This document shows, piece after piece, positions 39,814 to 48,106 of a DNA stretch of 64,000 nucleotides (position 1 is its first letter; each line of letters starts with the position of its first letter). Source of the DNA: Kibdelosporangium persicum. GTDB lineage: Bacteria > Actinomycetota > Actinomycetes > Mycobacteriales > Pseudonocardiaceae. Location: positions 873,987 through 937,986 of the forward strand of contig NZ_JAAATY010000001.1 in the NCBI RefSeq assembly GCF_013280595.1. The letters are read 5' to 3'. The position numbers and the translations under genes were made by a program. Below the pieces are notes generated by a model, which saw only the letters and a list, made by a program, of their open reading frames with translations, was not told the DNA's origin and ran no database searches.

Positions 39814-39865
39814 GCCCTCGTGAGTACTTATCAGGGTTAGAACACGGATAAACACTCACGAGGGG
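39814..39865 (+). repeat. 52-bp palindromic repeat, copy 5 of 7
   Basis: GCCCTCGTGAGTACTTATC and GGATAAACACTCACGAGGGG around GGGTTAGAACAC. It directly follows the tandem hairpin units and lies between divergent genes. Its right arm covers the expected -35 position of the GNAT gene. Confidence 0.92.
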
Positions 39866-39872
39866 GGTTCAC

Positions 39873-39878
39873 TAGATT
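39873..39878 (+). promoter_or_regulatory. Candidate -10 of the GNAT gene
   Basis: TAGATT stands eight bases before the ATG with no Shine-Dalgarno sequence, predicting a leaderless transcript. The -35 region would fall inside palindrome copy 5. Confidence 0.45.
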
Positions 39879-39886
39879 TACTGACC

Positions 39887-40444
39887 ATGGCTGAGGCTGC
39901 GGTGCACACCGCCCAACCGGACGACATCGACGAGATCGCCCGCATCCAGGTGGAGACCTGGCGTGCCGCCTACGCCTCCCTGCTGCCCGGTGACGTGCTG
40001 GCCGGGCTCGACCAGGCCGAGATCGCCGAGGTCTGGCAGGAGACGATCAAGCAGGGCACCGCCACGGTCCACGTGGCCACCGAAGGCAGCTGGACGGTCG
40101 GGTTCTGCGCGGCCGGGCCCGCGCCGGACACGGAGCTGGCAGACGCCGACGGCAAGCTGCCGGAGGACGCCGACGCCGTGGGCATGGTCGCGACGCTGCT
40201 CGTCGAGCCGCGGTGGGGTCGGCGCGGGCACGGCGGCCGGTTGCTGGCGACGGCCGCTGAAGGACTGCGTGCGATCGGTAAGTCGCGTGGTGTCGTATGG
40301 GTTCCGGAAAACGACGATGTGTCCGTCGCGTTCTACGAACGTGCCGGCTGGCAGCGAGACGGTATGGTCCGCACCCTTGACGCGGGCGGGCGGCCGCTGC
40401 GCGAGATCCGGCTGACCGGGGATCTCGACCTCCGGCTGACGTGA
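39887..40444 (+). CDS. GNAT-family N-acetyltransferase
   Basis: A 185-residue protein. Motif A is VEPRWGRRGHGGRLLATAAE (acetyl-CoA pyrophosphate loop) and motif B is VPENDDVSVAFYERAGWQ. The substrate cannot be inferred. The ATG at 39887 is the first codon after the promoter element and gives the typical family start. Confidence 0.87.
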   Translation: MAEAAVHTAQPDDIDEIARIQVETWRAAYASLLPGDVLAGLDQAEIAEVWQETIKQGTATVHVATEGSWTVGFCAAGPAPDTELADADGKLPEDADAVGMVATLLVEPRWGRRGHGGRLLATAAEGLRAIGKSRGVVWVPENDDVSVAFYERAGWQRDGMVRTLDAGGRPLREIRLTGDLDLRLT

Positions 40445-40518
40445 ATGTCCGTAAGCCGAACTGCCCACGAGTAATTCCGATACCCTGGCCTTACGGGGGT
40501 ATCTGAACGCAAGGGGCC

Positions 40519-41034
40519 TTGAACTTGTTCGCAAGCCTGCTCGTGGCAGCTGGTGTGGCGTTCAGTTCTGCGCTGATTCCCCTGGTCAGCACCGAGGTCT
40601 TCGTCCTGGCGCTGATCGCCAGGGAACCGGATCTGCCCTGCCTGGCGCTGGGCGCGGTGGTCGCGGTCGCCCAGGTTCTGGGGAAACTGGTCTACTACCT
40701 GGCCGCGCGGGGGTCACTTCGGCTTCCGTCGTTCATGCACCGCAAGGAGAAGCCGCTCACCGACCGGCGAATCCGTTGGCAACAACGGACGAAACGGGTG
40801 CGTGGCTGGGTGGACAAGCTGACCGAGAAGTGTCATCGGCATCCACATTGGATGACCGGGACGTACGGGGTGAGCGCGGTGGTCGGCCTGCCGCCGTTCA
40901 TGGCCACGACCGTCCTCGCGGGCCTGGCCAGGATGCCGATGTCCACGTTCCTCGCGGCCGGATTCGTCGGCCGTTGCGTGCGGTTCACCCTGCTGGCGAT
41001 GTCCCCCGCGCTGATCGCCGGATGGCTGCTCTGA
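40519..41034 (+). CDS. Small DedA/VTT-like membrane protein
   Basis: A 171-residue protein with four to five hydrophobic helices. It resembles the YqaA/DedA-like group (LVSTEVFVLALI, YGVSAVVGLPPFMATTVLAGLARM, FVGRCVRFTLLAMSPALIAG). These are thought to move lipids or maintain membrane potential. The start is uncertain: TTG at 40519 has AAGGGG close by, and a second TTG at 40525 gives better spacing. The last 50 bases overlap the convergent MocR-type gene. Confidence 0.72.
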   Translation: MNLFASLLVAAGVAFSSALIPLVSTEVFVLALIAREPDLPCLALGAVVAVAQVLGKLVYYLAARGSLRLPSFMHRKEKPLTDRRIRWQQRTKRVRGWVDKLTEKCHRHPHWMTGTYGVSAVVGLPPFMATTVLAGLARMPMSTFLAAGFVGRCVRFTLLAMSPALIAGWLL

Positions 41035-42409
41035 CCTCGGCGAGTCGCTGGATTCCTTCGGCGAGCGTGTGTTCCGGCGCGCCACCGAAGGTCAGCCGCA
41101 CGTAGGAACCGGGTGGTTCGGCGGCAAACCACGGCCTGCCGGGAAAAACAACAACGTCACGGGCCGCGGCGGCGGTGGTGAGCTCGACATCGTCGAGGTC
41201 TTCGGGCAGCCGTGCCCAGACGTGCAGACCGCCGGTCGGTGTGGTGACGTCGAAATCCGGCAGATGTGAGCGCAGTGCGCTCAGCAAAACGTCGCGGCGC
41301 GACCGCAACGCACCCCGCAACGACCGCAGATGCCTGCGCCAGAAGGGCGAGGTCACCAGGTCGATCGCAGCTTCCTGCAACGGGCCGGAAACATAAAAAT
41401 CGTCGAGCGAACGCGCTGTGCGCAACCGGATTCCGGCCGGGCCGCGGGCACCGATAACAGCGACACGCAACCCTGGAGCGGCCACTTTGGTCAGTGACCG
41501 GACGTAGACGACATGCCCGTCGACGTCTTCGGACGCCAACGTCGGCGGCGTGGCGCCGTCGATCGTCAAACCCCGCCCCCAATCGTCCTCGATGAGGAAC
41601 GCGCCCGCCGCACGGACGATGGCGAACACCTCGGGCCGTCGAGCCGCGGAAAGCACGGCTCCGTGCGGGTTCGCGTGCAGCGGTTGGCAGTAGAACAACC
41701 GCGCGCCCGTACGCTCGAACGCCGCGGCAAGCAGATCAGGCCGCACGCCATCGGCGTCCGTGGGTACGGGAACGACGCGCAACCCAGCGTCTCGCGCAGC
41801 GGCGATGGCGCCCAGATACGTCGGCGCTTCAAGCAGCACCACCTCACCCGGCTCGCTCAAGCCACGAAACACCGTCGACAACGCCGGCTGAGCGCCCGAG
41901 CACACCGTCATGTCACCCGCCCGCAGTTCACCGCCCGCCTCACGGGCGAACCACGCGCGCAGTTCCTCCCGGCCTTCCAGGGGCACACGGCCCCACGCGG
42001 CAGGTCTGCGTGCGGCACGACTCAACGCGGCACCCAGCGCCTCGGTGGGCAGCAGCCCGGGGTCGAGGTAGCCACTGGACAGTTGCAGCACCTCCGGGCG
42101 CGGCACCGCGATGAGGCTGCTCACGAGCTCCTCACCGGGCCGGCCGGGGCCCAGGGCGACCGACTGCCAGGACAGGTCCGGAGCACGTGCCGGAGCGGGC
42201 CGGGCGGCGACGTAACTGCCACGCCCCGGCCGGACCTCCACCAGGCCCTCCCCTGCCATGCGCCGGATGGCTTGCTGCACGGTGACCGGTGAGGCCTTGT
42301 GCCGCGCCATCAACTCCCGCACGGACGGCAGCCGATCGCCGGGCTGGCCCGCGCGGACGACCGAGCGGAGGTCGTCGATAACGCGGAGAGCTGCGTTATC
42401 CTCATTCAT
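40985..42409 (-). CDS. MocR-type GntR regulator with aminotransferase domain
   Basis: A 474-residue protein. The GntR winged helix lies at about 8-70 (LPSVRELMARHKASPVTVQQ) and the PLP-dependent fold type I domain spans about 95-465, with the lysine in SLTKVAAPGLR and FLIEDDWGRGL. MocR proteins sense PLP or amino-group metabolites and control nearby genes. Its ATG shares the CATG at 42407-42410 with the divergent EamA gene. GATAAC half-sites lie within its first eleven codons. The C-terminus overlaps the DedA-like gene by 50 bases. Confidence 0.9.
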   Translation of the reverse strand: MNEDNAALRVIDDLRSVVRAGQPGDRLPSVRELMARHKASPVTVQQAIRRMAGEGLVEVRPGRGSYVAARPAPARAPDLSWQSVALGPGRPGEELVSSLIAVPRPEVLQLSSGYLDPGLLPTEALGAALSRAARRPAAWGRVPLEGREELRAWFAREAGGELRAGDMTVCSGAQPALSTVFRGLSEPGEVVLLEAPTYLGAIAAARDAGLRVVPVPTDADGVRPDLLAAAFERTGARLFYCQPLHANPHGAVLSAARRPEVFAIVRAAGAFLIEDDWGRGLTIDGATPPTLASEDVDGHVVYVRSLTKVAAPGLRVAVIGARGPAGIRLRTARSLDDFYVSGPLQEAAIDLVTSPFWRRHLRSLRGALRSRRDVLLSALRSHLPDFDVTTPTGGLHVWARLPEDLDDVELTTAAAARDVVVFPGRPWFAAEPPGSYVRLTFGGAPEHTLAEGIQRLAEVRAAIRRSARGTSPAG

Positions 42410-42448
42410 GAGAGCCGAGAGTAACGTTATCGCGCCCGCGGGGATAAC
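42377..42448. promoter_or_regulatory. Symmetric GATAAC/GTTATC array over two overlapping start codons
   Basis: GATAACGC (42377-42384) and GCGTTATC (42393-42400) form a perfect inverted repeat; GTTATC (42426-42431) and GATAAC (42443-42448) form a second pair. The four sites are centred near 42412, close to the shared CATG. They are likely operators of the MocR-type regulator. Confidence 0.55.
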
Positions 42449-43286
42449 ACTGGGCGCGCTGGGGGTCCTCGGGTTCAGCTTCTCGCTTCCGGCCACCCGG
42501 CTGGCCGTCGCCGGTCTCGACCCGTGGTTCGTCTCGTTCGGGCGCGCCGTCGGCGCGGGCCTGCTCGCGGTCGCGTATCTCGCCTTCGTCCGCGCCCCGC
42601 GCCCCAGTCGCGACCAGGTCAGGCGACTGCTGATCGTCGCGCTCGGAATCGTGGTCGGCTTTCCGCTCTTCACCTCCCTGGCCCTGACAACACAAACGTC
42701 CGCGCACGGCGCCGTTGTCATCGCCGGATTGCCCATGTCGACGGCCATCTGGGCGGTGATTCGCGCGGGGGAAAGGCCGCGGCCGGGATTCTGGCTCGCC
42801 AGTGGCGCCGGTTTTGTCGCCGTTCTGGCGTTCGTGGCGACAACCGGGGGTATTTCCGGCGGTTTTGAACTGGCCGACGCGTTTCTGCTGATCGCGATCG
42901 TGTTGTGCGGACTGGGTTACGCCGAGGGCGGCGCGCTGGCCCGTGACCTCGGCGGCGCCAGGACGGTGTGCTGGGCGCTTGTCGTCTCCTTGCCGGTGAC
43001 CGTGCCGATCGCCTTGCTCACCAGCGACTTCTCCCGTTCCACCGGATCCGCGTGGTTCGGTTTCGCTTACGTGACGGTCATTTCCATGTTCCTGGGGTTC
43101 TTCGCGTGGTACGCCGGGCTGGCTCGCGGCGGAGTCGCGAAGGTCGGCCAGGTTCAACTCGGACAGCCGGTGCTGACCCTGGCGTGGTCGGCGTTTGTGC
43201 TGCATGAGCCGGTCGGCTGGCTCACCGTCGCGGCCGCCGCGGCGGTGCTGACCTGCGTCGTCTGGACCCAGCGCAGCAGAGCCTGA
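42408..43286 (+). CDS. EamA-family transporter, probable MocR target
   Basis: A 292-residue protein with ten predicted helices in two EamA repeats. The ATG at 42408 overlaps the divergent regulator's ATG in CATG, so neither gene can have a conventional Shine-Dalgarno leader. Likely export of an amino acid or amine is inferred from the MocR partner. A pair of GATAACGAA repeats follows the stop. Confidence 0.86.
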   Translation: MRAESNVIAPAGITLGALGVLGFSFSLPATRLAVAGLDPWFVSFGRAVGAGLLAVAYLAFVRAPRPSRDQVRRLLIVALGIVVGFPLFTSLALTTQTSAHGAVVIAGLPMSTAIWAVIRAGERPRPGFWLASGAGFVAVLAFVATTGGISGGFELADAFLLIAIVLCGLGYAEGGALARDLGGARTVCWALVVSLPVTVPIALLTSDFSRSTGSAWFGFAYVTVISMFLGFFAWYAGLARGGVAKVGQVQLGQPVLTLAWSAFVLHEPVGWLTVAAAAAVLTCVVWTQRSRA

Positions 43287-43292
43287 GTGCTT

Positions 43293-43312
43293 GATAACGA
43301 AAAGATAACGAA
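43293..43312. promoter_or_regulatory. GATAACGAA direct repeat
   Basis: GATAACGAA occurs at 43293-43301 and 43304-43312, 11 bp apart. The core equals the half-sites at 42.4 kb. It could be another MocR-type site, upstream of the DUF1996 genes. Confidence 0.4.
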
Positions 43313-43486
43313 CGGGCCACGTTTGAACGACCCAGGCCAACGCGTCCGTATCCCCCTGTGAGCAAGGAAGAAATCCCCCGACCCAGCTTTCGCCCCACAA
43401 CCCCAGGCAACACCCTTTCGTAGCAGTCCCGCCGAGCTGCTTCGGCGTCCTCGCCTGGCCAAAATCCGGAACGAGGTGAGAAATCG

Positions 43487-44707
43487 ATGGCCCGAAAGTC
43501 AGGGCATCACCGAATCTCCCGCAGAACAAAGGTCGCCACGGCGGGTCTGGGACTCGTCCTGGCGATCGGCGGCACAGTGGTCATCACGACCGCCGGTGAA
43601 CCAGGACAGGCCAGAGCAGATCTCGCGGACAAGTCGTTCTTCGTGGACATCACCACGGTTCAGCCGAACGTCGACCCGCCGCGGCAGCAGGACGACGCGT
43701 CGACCGGGACGTTCACGGTGGACTGCGGAAGGAACGAGAACGGCCACTTCAACCCCGACAACTTCATCGCCCAGCCCGGCGTCCGCAACGGCGCCCAGCA
43801 CCTGCACGACTACGTCGGCAACCTGACCACCGACGCCGACTCCACCAACGAGAGCCTCCAGGCCGGTGGCACCACCTGCAAGAACGGTGACAAGTCCACG
43901 TACTTCTGGCCGGTCGTCCGGATCGAGGAGGCCGAGGACGAGCAGCAGGACAACAACGACGACCAGAACCAGGAGGAGCGGAACGAGAACGGCGGCAACG
44001 CCGGTCAGGACAACGCCGGACAGCGTGACGGTCAGCGCGCCGATGGGCGTGACCAGCGCCAGAACAACCAGCAGGACAACAACAACCAGCAGGGTGGCGA
44101 CGAGCAGGACGGCAACGAGGAAGAGCCGCCCGAGCTCGAGGCCCCGAACGAGCAGAACGAACTGGCCGGCAACGACGGCGAGATCCAGCGTCCCGCCGAG
44201 GTCGACCTGACGTTCCGCGGCAGCCCGGCCGGTGACGTCGTCGCGATGCCGAAGTTCCTGCGCATCCTCTACGGCGACGCGAAGGTGTCGGCCAACGGAA
44301 CCAAGAACGCCCGGAATTCCTGGACCTGCCAGGGTTTTGAGGACCGGGTGCTGATCAACAAGTACCCGATCTGCCCGAACGGCGCCCCGGTCAAGCGCAT
44401 TCACGACTTCCCGAGCTGCTGGGACGGCGAGAACATCGATTCGGAGAACCACCGGGACCACATCGTCTACCCGAACCCCAACGGCCAGTGCCCGGACGGG
44501 TTCCAGGCGGTCCCGCAGCTGCGGATCACCCTGACCTACGACATCCCGCAGGAGGTTCAAGAACAGGGCCGGTACAAAGTGGACTCTTTCCCCGAGGAGG
44601 AGCACAACCCGTTCTCCGACCACGACGACTTCGCCAACGTGATGTCCGACCAGATCATGAACCGCGTCGTCGACTGCGTCAACCAGGGCCGGACCTGTAA
44701 CGAATAG
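43487..44707 (+). CDS. Secreted DUF1996 protein with Asn/Gln/Asp-rich insert
   Basis: A 406-residue protein. A basic N-terminus precedes a signal helix (about 18-36). The DUF1996 core is split: residues 50-146 (CGRNENGHFN, QHLHDYVGN, STYFWPVVRI) and 232-406 (MPKFLRILYGDA, FPSCWDG, NHRDHIVYP). The insert at 147-231 is low-complexity and rich in N, Q, D and E. DUF1996 function is unknown. GAGGTGAG precedes the ATG. First of two tandem paralogues. Confidence 0.9.
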   Translation: MARKSGHHRISRRTKVATAGLGLVLAIGGTVVITTAGEPGQARADLADKSFFVDITTVQPNVDPPRQQDDASTGTFTVDCGRNENGHFNPDNFIAQPGVRNGAQHLHDYVGNLTTDADSTNESLQAGGTTCKNGDKSTYFWPVVRIEEAEDEQQDNNDDQNQEERNENGGNAGQDNAGQRDGQRADGRDQRQNNQQDNNNQQGGDEQDGNEEEPPELEAPNEQNELAGNDGEIQRPAEVDLTFRGSPAGDVVAMPKFLRILYGDAKVSANGTKNARNSWTCQGFEDRVLINKYPICPNGAPVKRIHDFPSCWDGENIDSENHRDHIVYPNPNGQCPDGFQAVPQLRITLTYDIPQEVQEQGRYKVDSFPEEEHNPFSDHDDFANVMSDQIMNRVVDCVNQGRTCNE

Positions 44708-44717
44708 CAGCATCGTG

Positions 44718-44750
44718 CCGTGAGTGCCGCCCAGCGTGCGGCACTCACGG
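44718..44750 (+). terminator. Terminator after the first DUF1996 gene
   Basis: CCGTGAGTGCCGC and GCGGCACTCACGG form a perfect 13-bp stem with a 7-base loop, followed by TCTTG. Confidence 0.7.
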
Positions 44751-44823
44751 TCTTGCCGGGGTTTACCCGCCGATCCACAAACCCTTGTAGAACCCGAAAA
44801 TGAAACAACGAGGTGAGTAGTCG

Positions 44824-46290
44824 ATGGCCCGCACCACTGGGCGGCACCGCATCTCCCGCCGTACGAAGGTCGCCACCGGGGCATTAGGTCTGGCGCTCGC
44901 GGCAGGCACCATCGTGGTCATCACGACCACCGGCAACAGCCCTGACGCGAACGCAGGCGTCGCTGACAGGTCCCTGTTCGTGGACATCACCAAGGTCCAG
45001 CAGAACGTGCCGCAGATCCGCAACCAGCGGGGCGGCAGCACGGGCACCTTCACCGTCAACTGCGGCCGCAACGAGAACGGCCACTTCAACGCGGACAACT
45101 TCATCGCCCAGCCAGGTGTGAAGATGGGCGCCGAGCACCTGCACGACTACGTCGGCAACCTGTCCAGCAACGCCGACTCGAACAACAAGAGCCTCGCCAA
45201 GGCGGGGACCACCTGCAAGAACGGCGACAAGTCCACGTACTTCTGGCCGGTGGTGCGGATCGTCAAGAACGAGCCCGCCGCGCAGACGAACGGCACGAAG
45301 GACTCCGACGGCAACTGGCAGCGTTACCAGGAGGCCCAGGCCGACGCCGCGGCGGAGAAGAAGGAGCCACGGGTCGACTGCAAGGACGTCGCCAGTGAGC
45401 TGCCCGCCGACGTGCCCGAGCAGGCCGCTCCGGTGGTCGAGCAGGAACTGAAGAAGATCGACGAGCAGAAGGCCGCGGCCGAGCAGAAGCTCGAGACGGC
45501 CAAGAACGTCGACCAGGAGGTCGTCGGACCGCTGACCGAGCAGCGCAAGCAGGCGCTGGACCGGATCAGCCAGGCGGTCAACCGGCCCGGCCAGCAGCCC
45601 AAGGACTTCGGCCAGCTCGCCCCCTGCGGCATCAAGCAGCCCAACAACGGCGGCGTGACCGACAACGGCGACGAGAACAACGAGGTCAACACCGAGGGCA
45701 CCAAGGAGCACAAGCACAAGGCGGGTGACCCGAACCTCGAGATCGGCATCAACACCGGCGTCATCCAGCGGCCGGCCAAGGTGGAGCTGACCTTCCGCGG
45801 CAACCCGACCGAGAAGGTCAAGGCCATGCCCCGGTTCCTGCGCATCCTGACCGGTGACGCCAAGGCGATCCTGAACGCGCCGTCGAAGAACGCCCGCAAG
45901 GTCTGGACCTGCAGCGGCTTCGAGGACAAGGTCCTGATGGACAAGTACCCGATCTGCCCGCAGGGCTCGAACGTCATGCGTGTGCACGACTTCCCGAGCT
46001 GCTGGGACGGCAAGAACGTCGACTCGGCCAACCACCGCGACCACATCGTGCACCGGCAGGAGAACGGCCAGTGCGCGCGGGGCCTCGTCCCGTTGCCGCA
46101 GCTGCGGATCAGCCTGACCTACAACATCCCGCGGGACGTCCAGCAGAAGGGCCTGTACTCGCTCGACTCGTTCGCCTCGGAGAAGAACAACCCGGCCACC
46201 GACCACAACGACTTCGCCAACGTGATGTCCGAGTGCATCATGTTCCGCCTGGTCAACTGCATCAACAAGGGCCGGACCTGCCGCGAGTGA
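44824..46290 (+). CDS. Secreted DUF1996 protein with helical insert
   Basis: A 488-residue paralogue of the preceding gene; even the leader (AACGAGGTGAG then TCGATGGCCCG) is similar. Core segments are 50-146 and 313-488. The insert at 147-312 is different: a predicted alpha-helical, Lys/Glu/Ala-rich stretch (VEQELKKIDEQKAAAEQKLE) with two cysteines, then an Asn/Glu-rich segment. The core duplicated and the insertion point then took unrelated sequence. Confidence 0.9.
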   Translation: MARTTGRHRISRRTKVATGALGLALAAGTIVVITTTGNSPDANAGVADRSLFVDITKVQQNVPQIRNQRGGSTGTFTVNCGRNENGHFNADNFIAQPGVKMGAEHLHDYVGNLSSNADSNNKSLAKAGTTCKNGDKSTYFWPVVRIVKNEPAAQTNGTKDSDGNWQRYQEAQADAAAEKKEPRVDCKDVASELPADVPEQAAPVVEQELKKIDEQKAAAEQKLETAKNVDQEVVGPLTEQRKQALDRISQAVNRPGQQPKDFGQLAPCGIKQPNNGGVTDNGDENNEVNTEGTKEHKHKAGDPNLEIGINTGVIQRPAKVELTFRGNPTEKVKAMPRFLRILTGDAKAILNAPSKNARKVWTCSGFEDKVLMDKYPICPQGSNVMRVHDFPSCWDGKNVDSANHRDHIVHRQENGQCARGLVPLPQLRISLTYNIPRDVQQKGLYSLDSFASEKNNPATDHNDFANVMSECIMFRLVNCINKGRTCRE

Positions 46291-46299
46291 CCCACCCCT

Positions 46300-46349
46300 C
46301 CCCTCGTGAGTGTTTATCAGGGTTAGAACCCCGATAAACACTCACGAGG
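46300..46349 (+). repeat. 50-bp palindromic repeat, copy 6 of 7
   Basis: CCCCTCGTGAGTGTTTATC and GATAAACACTCACGAGG around GGGTTAGAACCC. It lies between convergent genes, ten bases after the DUF1996 stop, and here could work as a bidirectional terminator. Confidence 0.92.
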
Positions 46350-46354
46350 TCTTT

Positions 46355-47056
46355 TCAGGCCAGGGCGAAGCGCACGGCCTCGGGGTCGTAGCGGTCACGC
46401 GGGACCGCGAACACCGCCGTCGCGCGTTCACCGTCCCGCTCGGCGGAGTACGTGAGAATCCGCCATTCCCCTTCGTCCCAGGTGTCCAGCACGTCGGACC
46501 GCAGCAGCGGATACGCCGACTGGTACACCTGGCTCTTGTGCAGTTGCTGCACGGTCGAAGTCACCGGGATGTGGAACTCGGTGTTCCCCAGTGGATGCAG
46601 CAGCTTGACCTTCCAGCGCCGCAACGGGATCAGCCAGTAGCCGTCCAGCTCGGCCGACAGCACCACGATCGCCACCGCTCCGGGAATGACCGCGTACCAC
46701 GGCAAGAGTTCCGCCGTGACTACCATTCCGGCGAGCACCACAGCCCTCGCCAGCGCCCGCACGCCGACCGGCGCGAACTTGTCGGACAGGCATCCGCAGG
46801 ACGAGTCCGGCTCGGCGACCCGGGCCCACGAGAGATACCCGAGCAGGCCGAGGAACCAGGCGAACGCCGCCCACTTCCCCACCGGGTTCGGCACCAGCAA
46901 CCCGGCGGCGAGCAGGACCTCCACGCCGCCGATGAGCCGAAACACCGTAACCACACGGTGTTCGCCCACGATCTTGCCGAGGGCCGACCGCTGCGAGCCA
47001 CCGCGGAACTTGAACACGGCCGCCCAGACCAGGACGGCTGCGACGAGGACCTCCAT
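46355..47056 (-). CDS. MauE/DoxX-like redox-associated membrane protein
   Basis: A 233-residue protein. Four to five helices (about 1-145) are followed by a soluble C-terminal part. SSCGCLSDKF between helices supplies the cysteines typical of MauE-like proteins, which assist disulfide formation in exported partners. Its ATG overlaps the stop of the Tat-exported protein by one base. A role in oxidising the Cys-rich protein two genes upstream is inferred. Confidence 0.8.
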   Translation of the reverse strand: MEVLVAAVLVWAAVFKFRGGSQRSALGKIVGEHRVVTVFRLIGGVEVLLAAGLLVPNPVGKWAAFAWFLGLLGYLSWARVAEPDSSCGCLSDKFAPVGVRALARAVVLAGMVVTAELLPWYAVIPGAVAIVVLSAELDGYWLIPLRRWKVKLLHPLGNTEFHIPVTSTVQQLHKSQVYQSAYPLLRSDVLDTWDEGEWRILTYSAERDGERATAVFAVPRDRYDPEAVRFALA

Positions 47057-47661
47057 CACGCCGCCGCAGCGTAGACGGTCGCGATGTCGACCTCGTTGGT
47101 GTCCGGCCGCCAGGCACCGATCACCTGGGCATGCTTGCCGACCTGCAGCAACGACAGGTCGCTGATCGCCGGGGTGCCGTTGTAGACCGCGGCCGTCGTG
47201 CCCGACACCACATGGCCGACGATTCGGTGGCCGTGGTGGTCCAGGTGCAGCACGTCGCGGTTGATCGCGACGATGTGCGTCTGCAGATTCACGATGTTGA
47301 GCCAGATCGCGTCCGCGGCCAGCACTCCGTCCGGCATCCGCGCGCCACGGGCGTACAGCCCGTCGCCCACTTCCGCCTCGTCGAACGTGGTGTTCCGTAA
47401 CTTCCAGATACTGGTGCCGCCGGTGACCTGGATGCGGTGGAACGTCCGGTCCGACCCGGTGACCATGAGCATGCTGCCCTGGATGCCGGTGATCCGGCCC
47501 TCGGCGAAGTCCGGGTCGACGGCGTCCGGCTCCAGCATCCACTTGTCGTCCGCGAACGCCGTTTCCGGCGCCAGCGAACCGAGTGCGGTCGCGCCGACGA
47601 CCGTGGTGGCGGTGCCGAGCACGGCACTGGTCAGGAACTTCCGCCGGCCAAGGTTCTCCAT
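47056..47661 (-). CDS. Tat-exported protein of unknown function
   Basis: A 201-residue protein. The twin-arginine signal NLGRRKFLTSAVLG is followed by a hydrophobic stretch and AFA-D cleavage region (about 38). The mature part looks like small beta-barrels (GRITGIQGSMLMVTG, YARGARMPDGVLAADAIWL, VGKHAQVIGAW). GAGGG precedes the ATG. It lies between the Cys-rich protein and MauE in one operon. Confidence 0.75.
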   Translation of the reverse strand: MENLGRRKFLTSAVLGTATTVVGATALGSLAPETAFADDKWMLEPDAVDPDFAEGRITGIQGSMLMVTGSDRTFHRIQVTGGTSIWKLRNTTFDEAEVGDGLYARGARMPDGVLAADAIWLNIVNLQTHIVAINRDVLHLDHHGHRIVGHVVSGTTAAVYNGTPAISDLSLLQVGKHAQVIGAWRPDTNEVDIATVYAAAA

Positions 47662-47674
47662 TGTGGACACCCTC

Positions 47675-48106
47675 TCAGCTTCGGATCGACACGGGGATGA
47701 TGCCGGCGGACAGGCTGCCGAGCCGGGTGAACGCGGCGGGCGTGAAGTCGATCAGCCGGTTGGTCGCGCAGTTTCCGCCGCAGCACCGGCGTTCGCCGCA
47801 CCACAGGTCGGTCTGCGGACCGCAGTCCCGGATCGTCACCGCGATTTCGGTTGTGCCGCAGAGGTGTTTGACGAAGAACTGGTGACCGCACGTGCGGCGC
47901 AACAAATCGTCGCCACACTTGTCCGGCCTGGTGATGTCGAAGCACGCGTCCGAGGTGTTCGGCCACGCGCAGTGCAGGCTGGCCGACTTGCAGGTGCCGC
48001 ACGCACCGCCACCGGCCGTGCCGCACGGGCCGAACGCCGGTCCACAGCAGAACCAGGACGCTTCGGCCGTTGTCGGTGCCATGACCTCCACAGGGGGTGA
48101 TGCCAC
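47675..48106 (-). CDS. Cys-rich RlpA-like double-psi beta-barrel protein
   Basis: A 143-residue protein with 15 cysteines. The fold is suggested by TIRDCGPQTDLW and LIDFTPAAFTRLG, typical of RlpA/barwin domains that bind or cleave wall glycans. There is no evident signal peptide: the N-terminus is ASPPVEVMAPTTAEASWFCC. The GTG at 48106 has GGGAG at good spacing; an ATG at 48082 is a weaker choice. First gene of the barrel-Tat-MauE operon. Confidence 0.75.
   Translation of the reverse strand: MASPPVEVMAPTTAEASWFCCGPAFGPCGTAGGGACGTCKSASLHCAWPNTSDACFDITRPDKCGDDLLRRTCGHQFFVKHLCGTTEIAVTIRDCGPQTDLWCGERRCCGGNCATNRLIDFTPAAFTRLGSLSAGIIPVSIRS

Noticed and set aside
39565-39859. Short similar reading frames in the tandem duplication
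   Set aside because: They only reflect the DNA duplication; no ribosome site or protein family supports them.
47675-48106. Cys-rich protein as methylamine dehydrogenase small subunit, because of the MauE neighbour
   Set aside because: The Cys spacing and the RlpA-like end do not match MauA, no large subunit is present, and the tryptophans needed for the cofactor are not in place.
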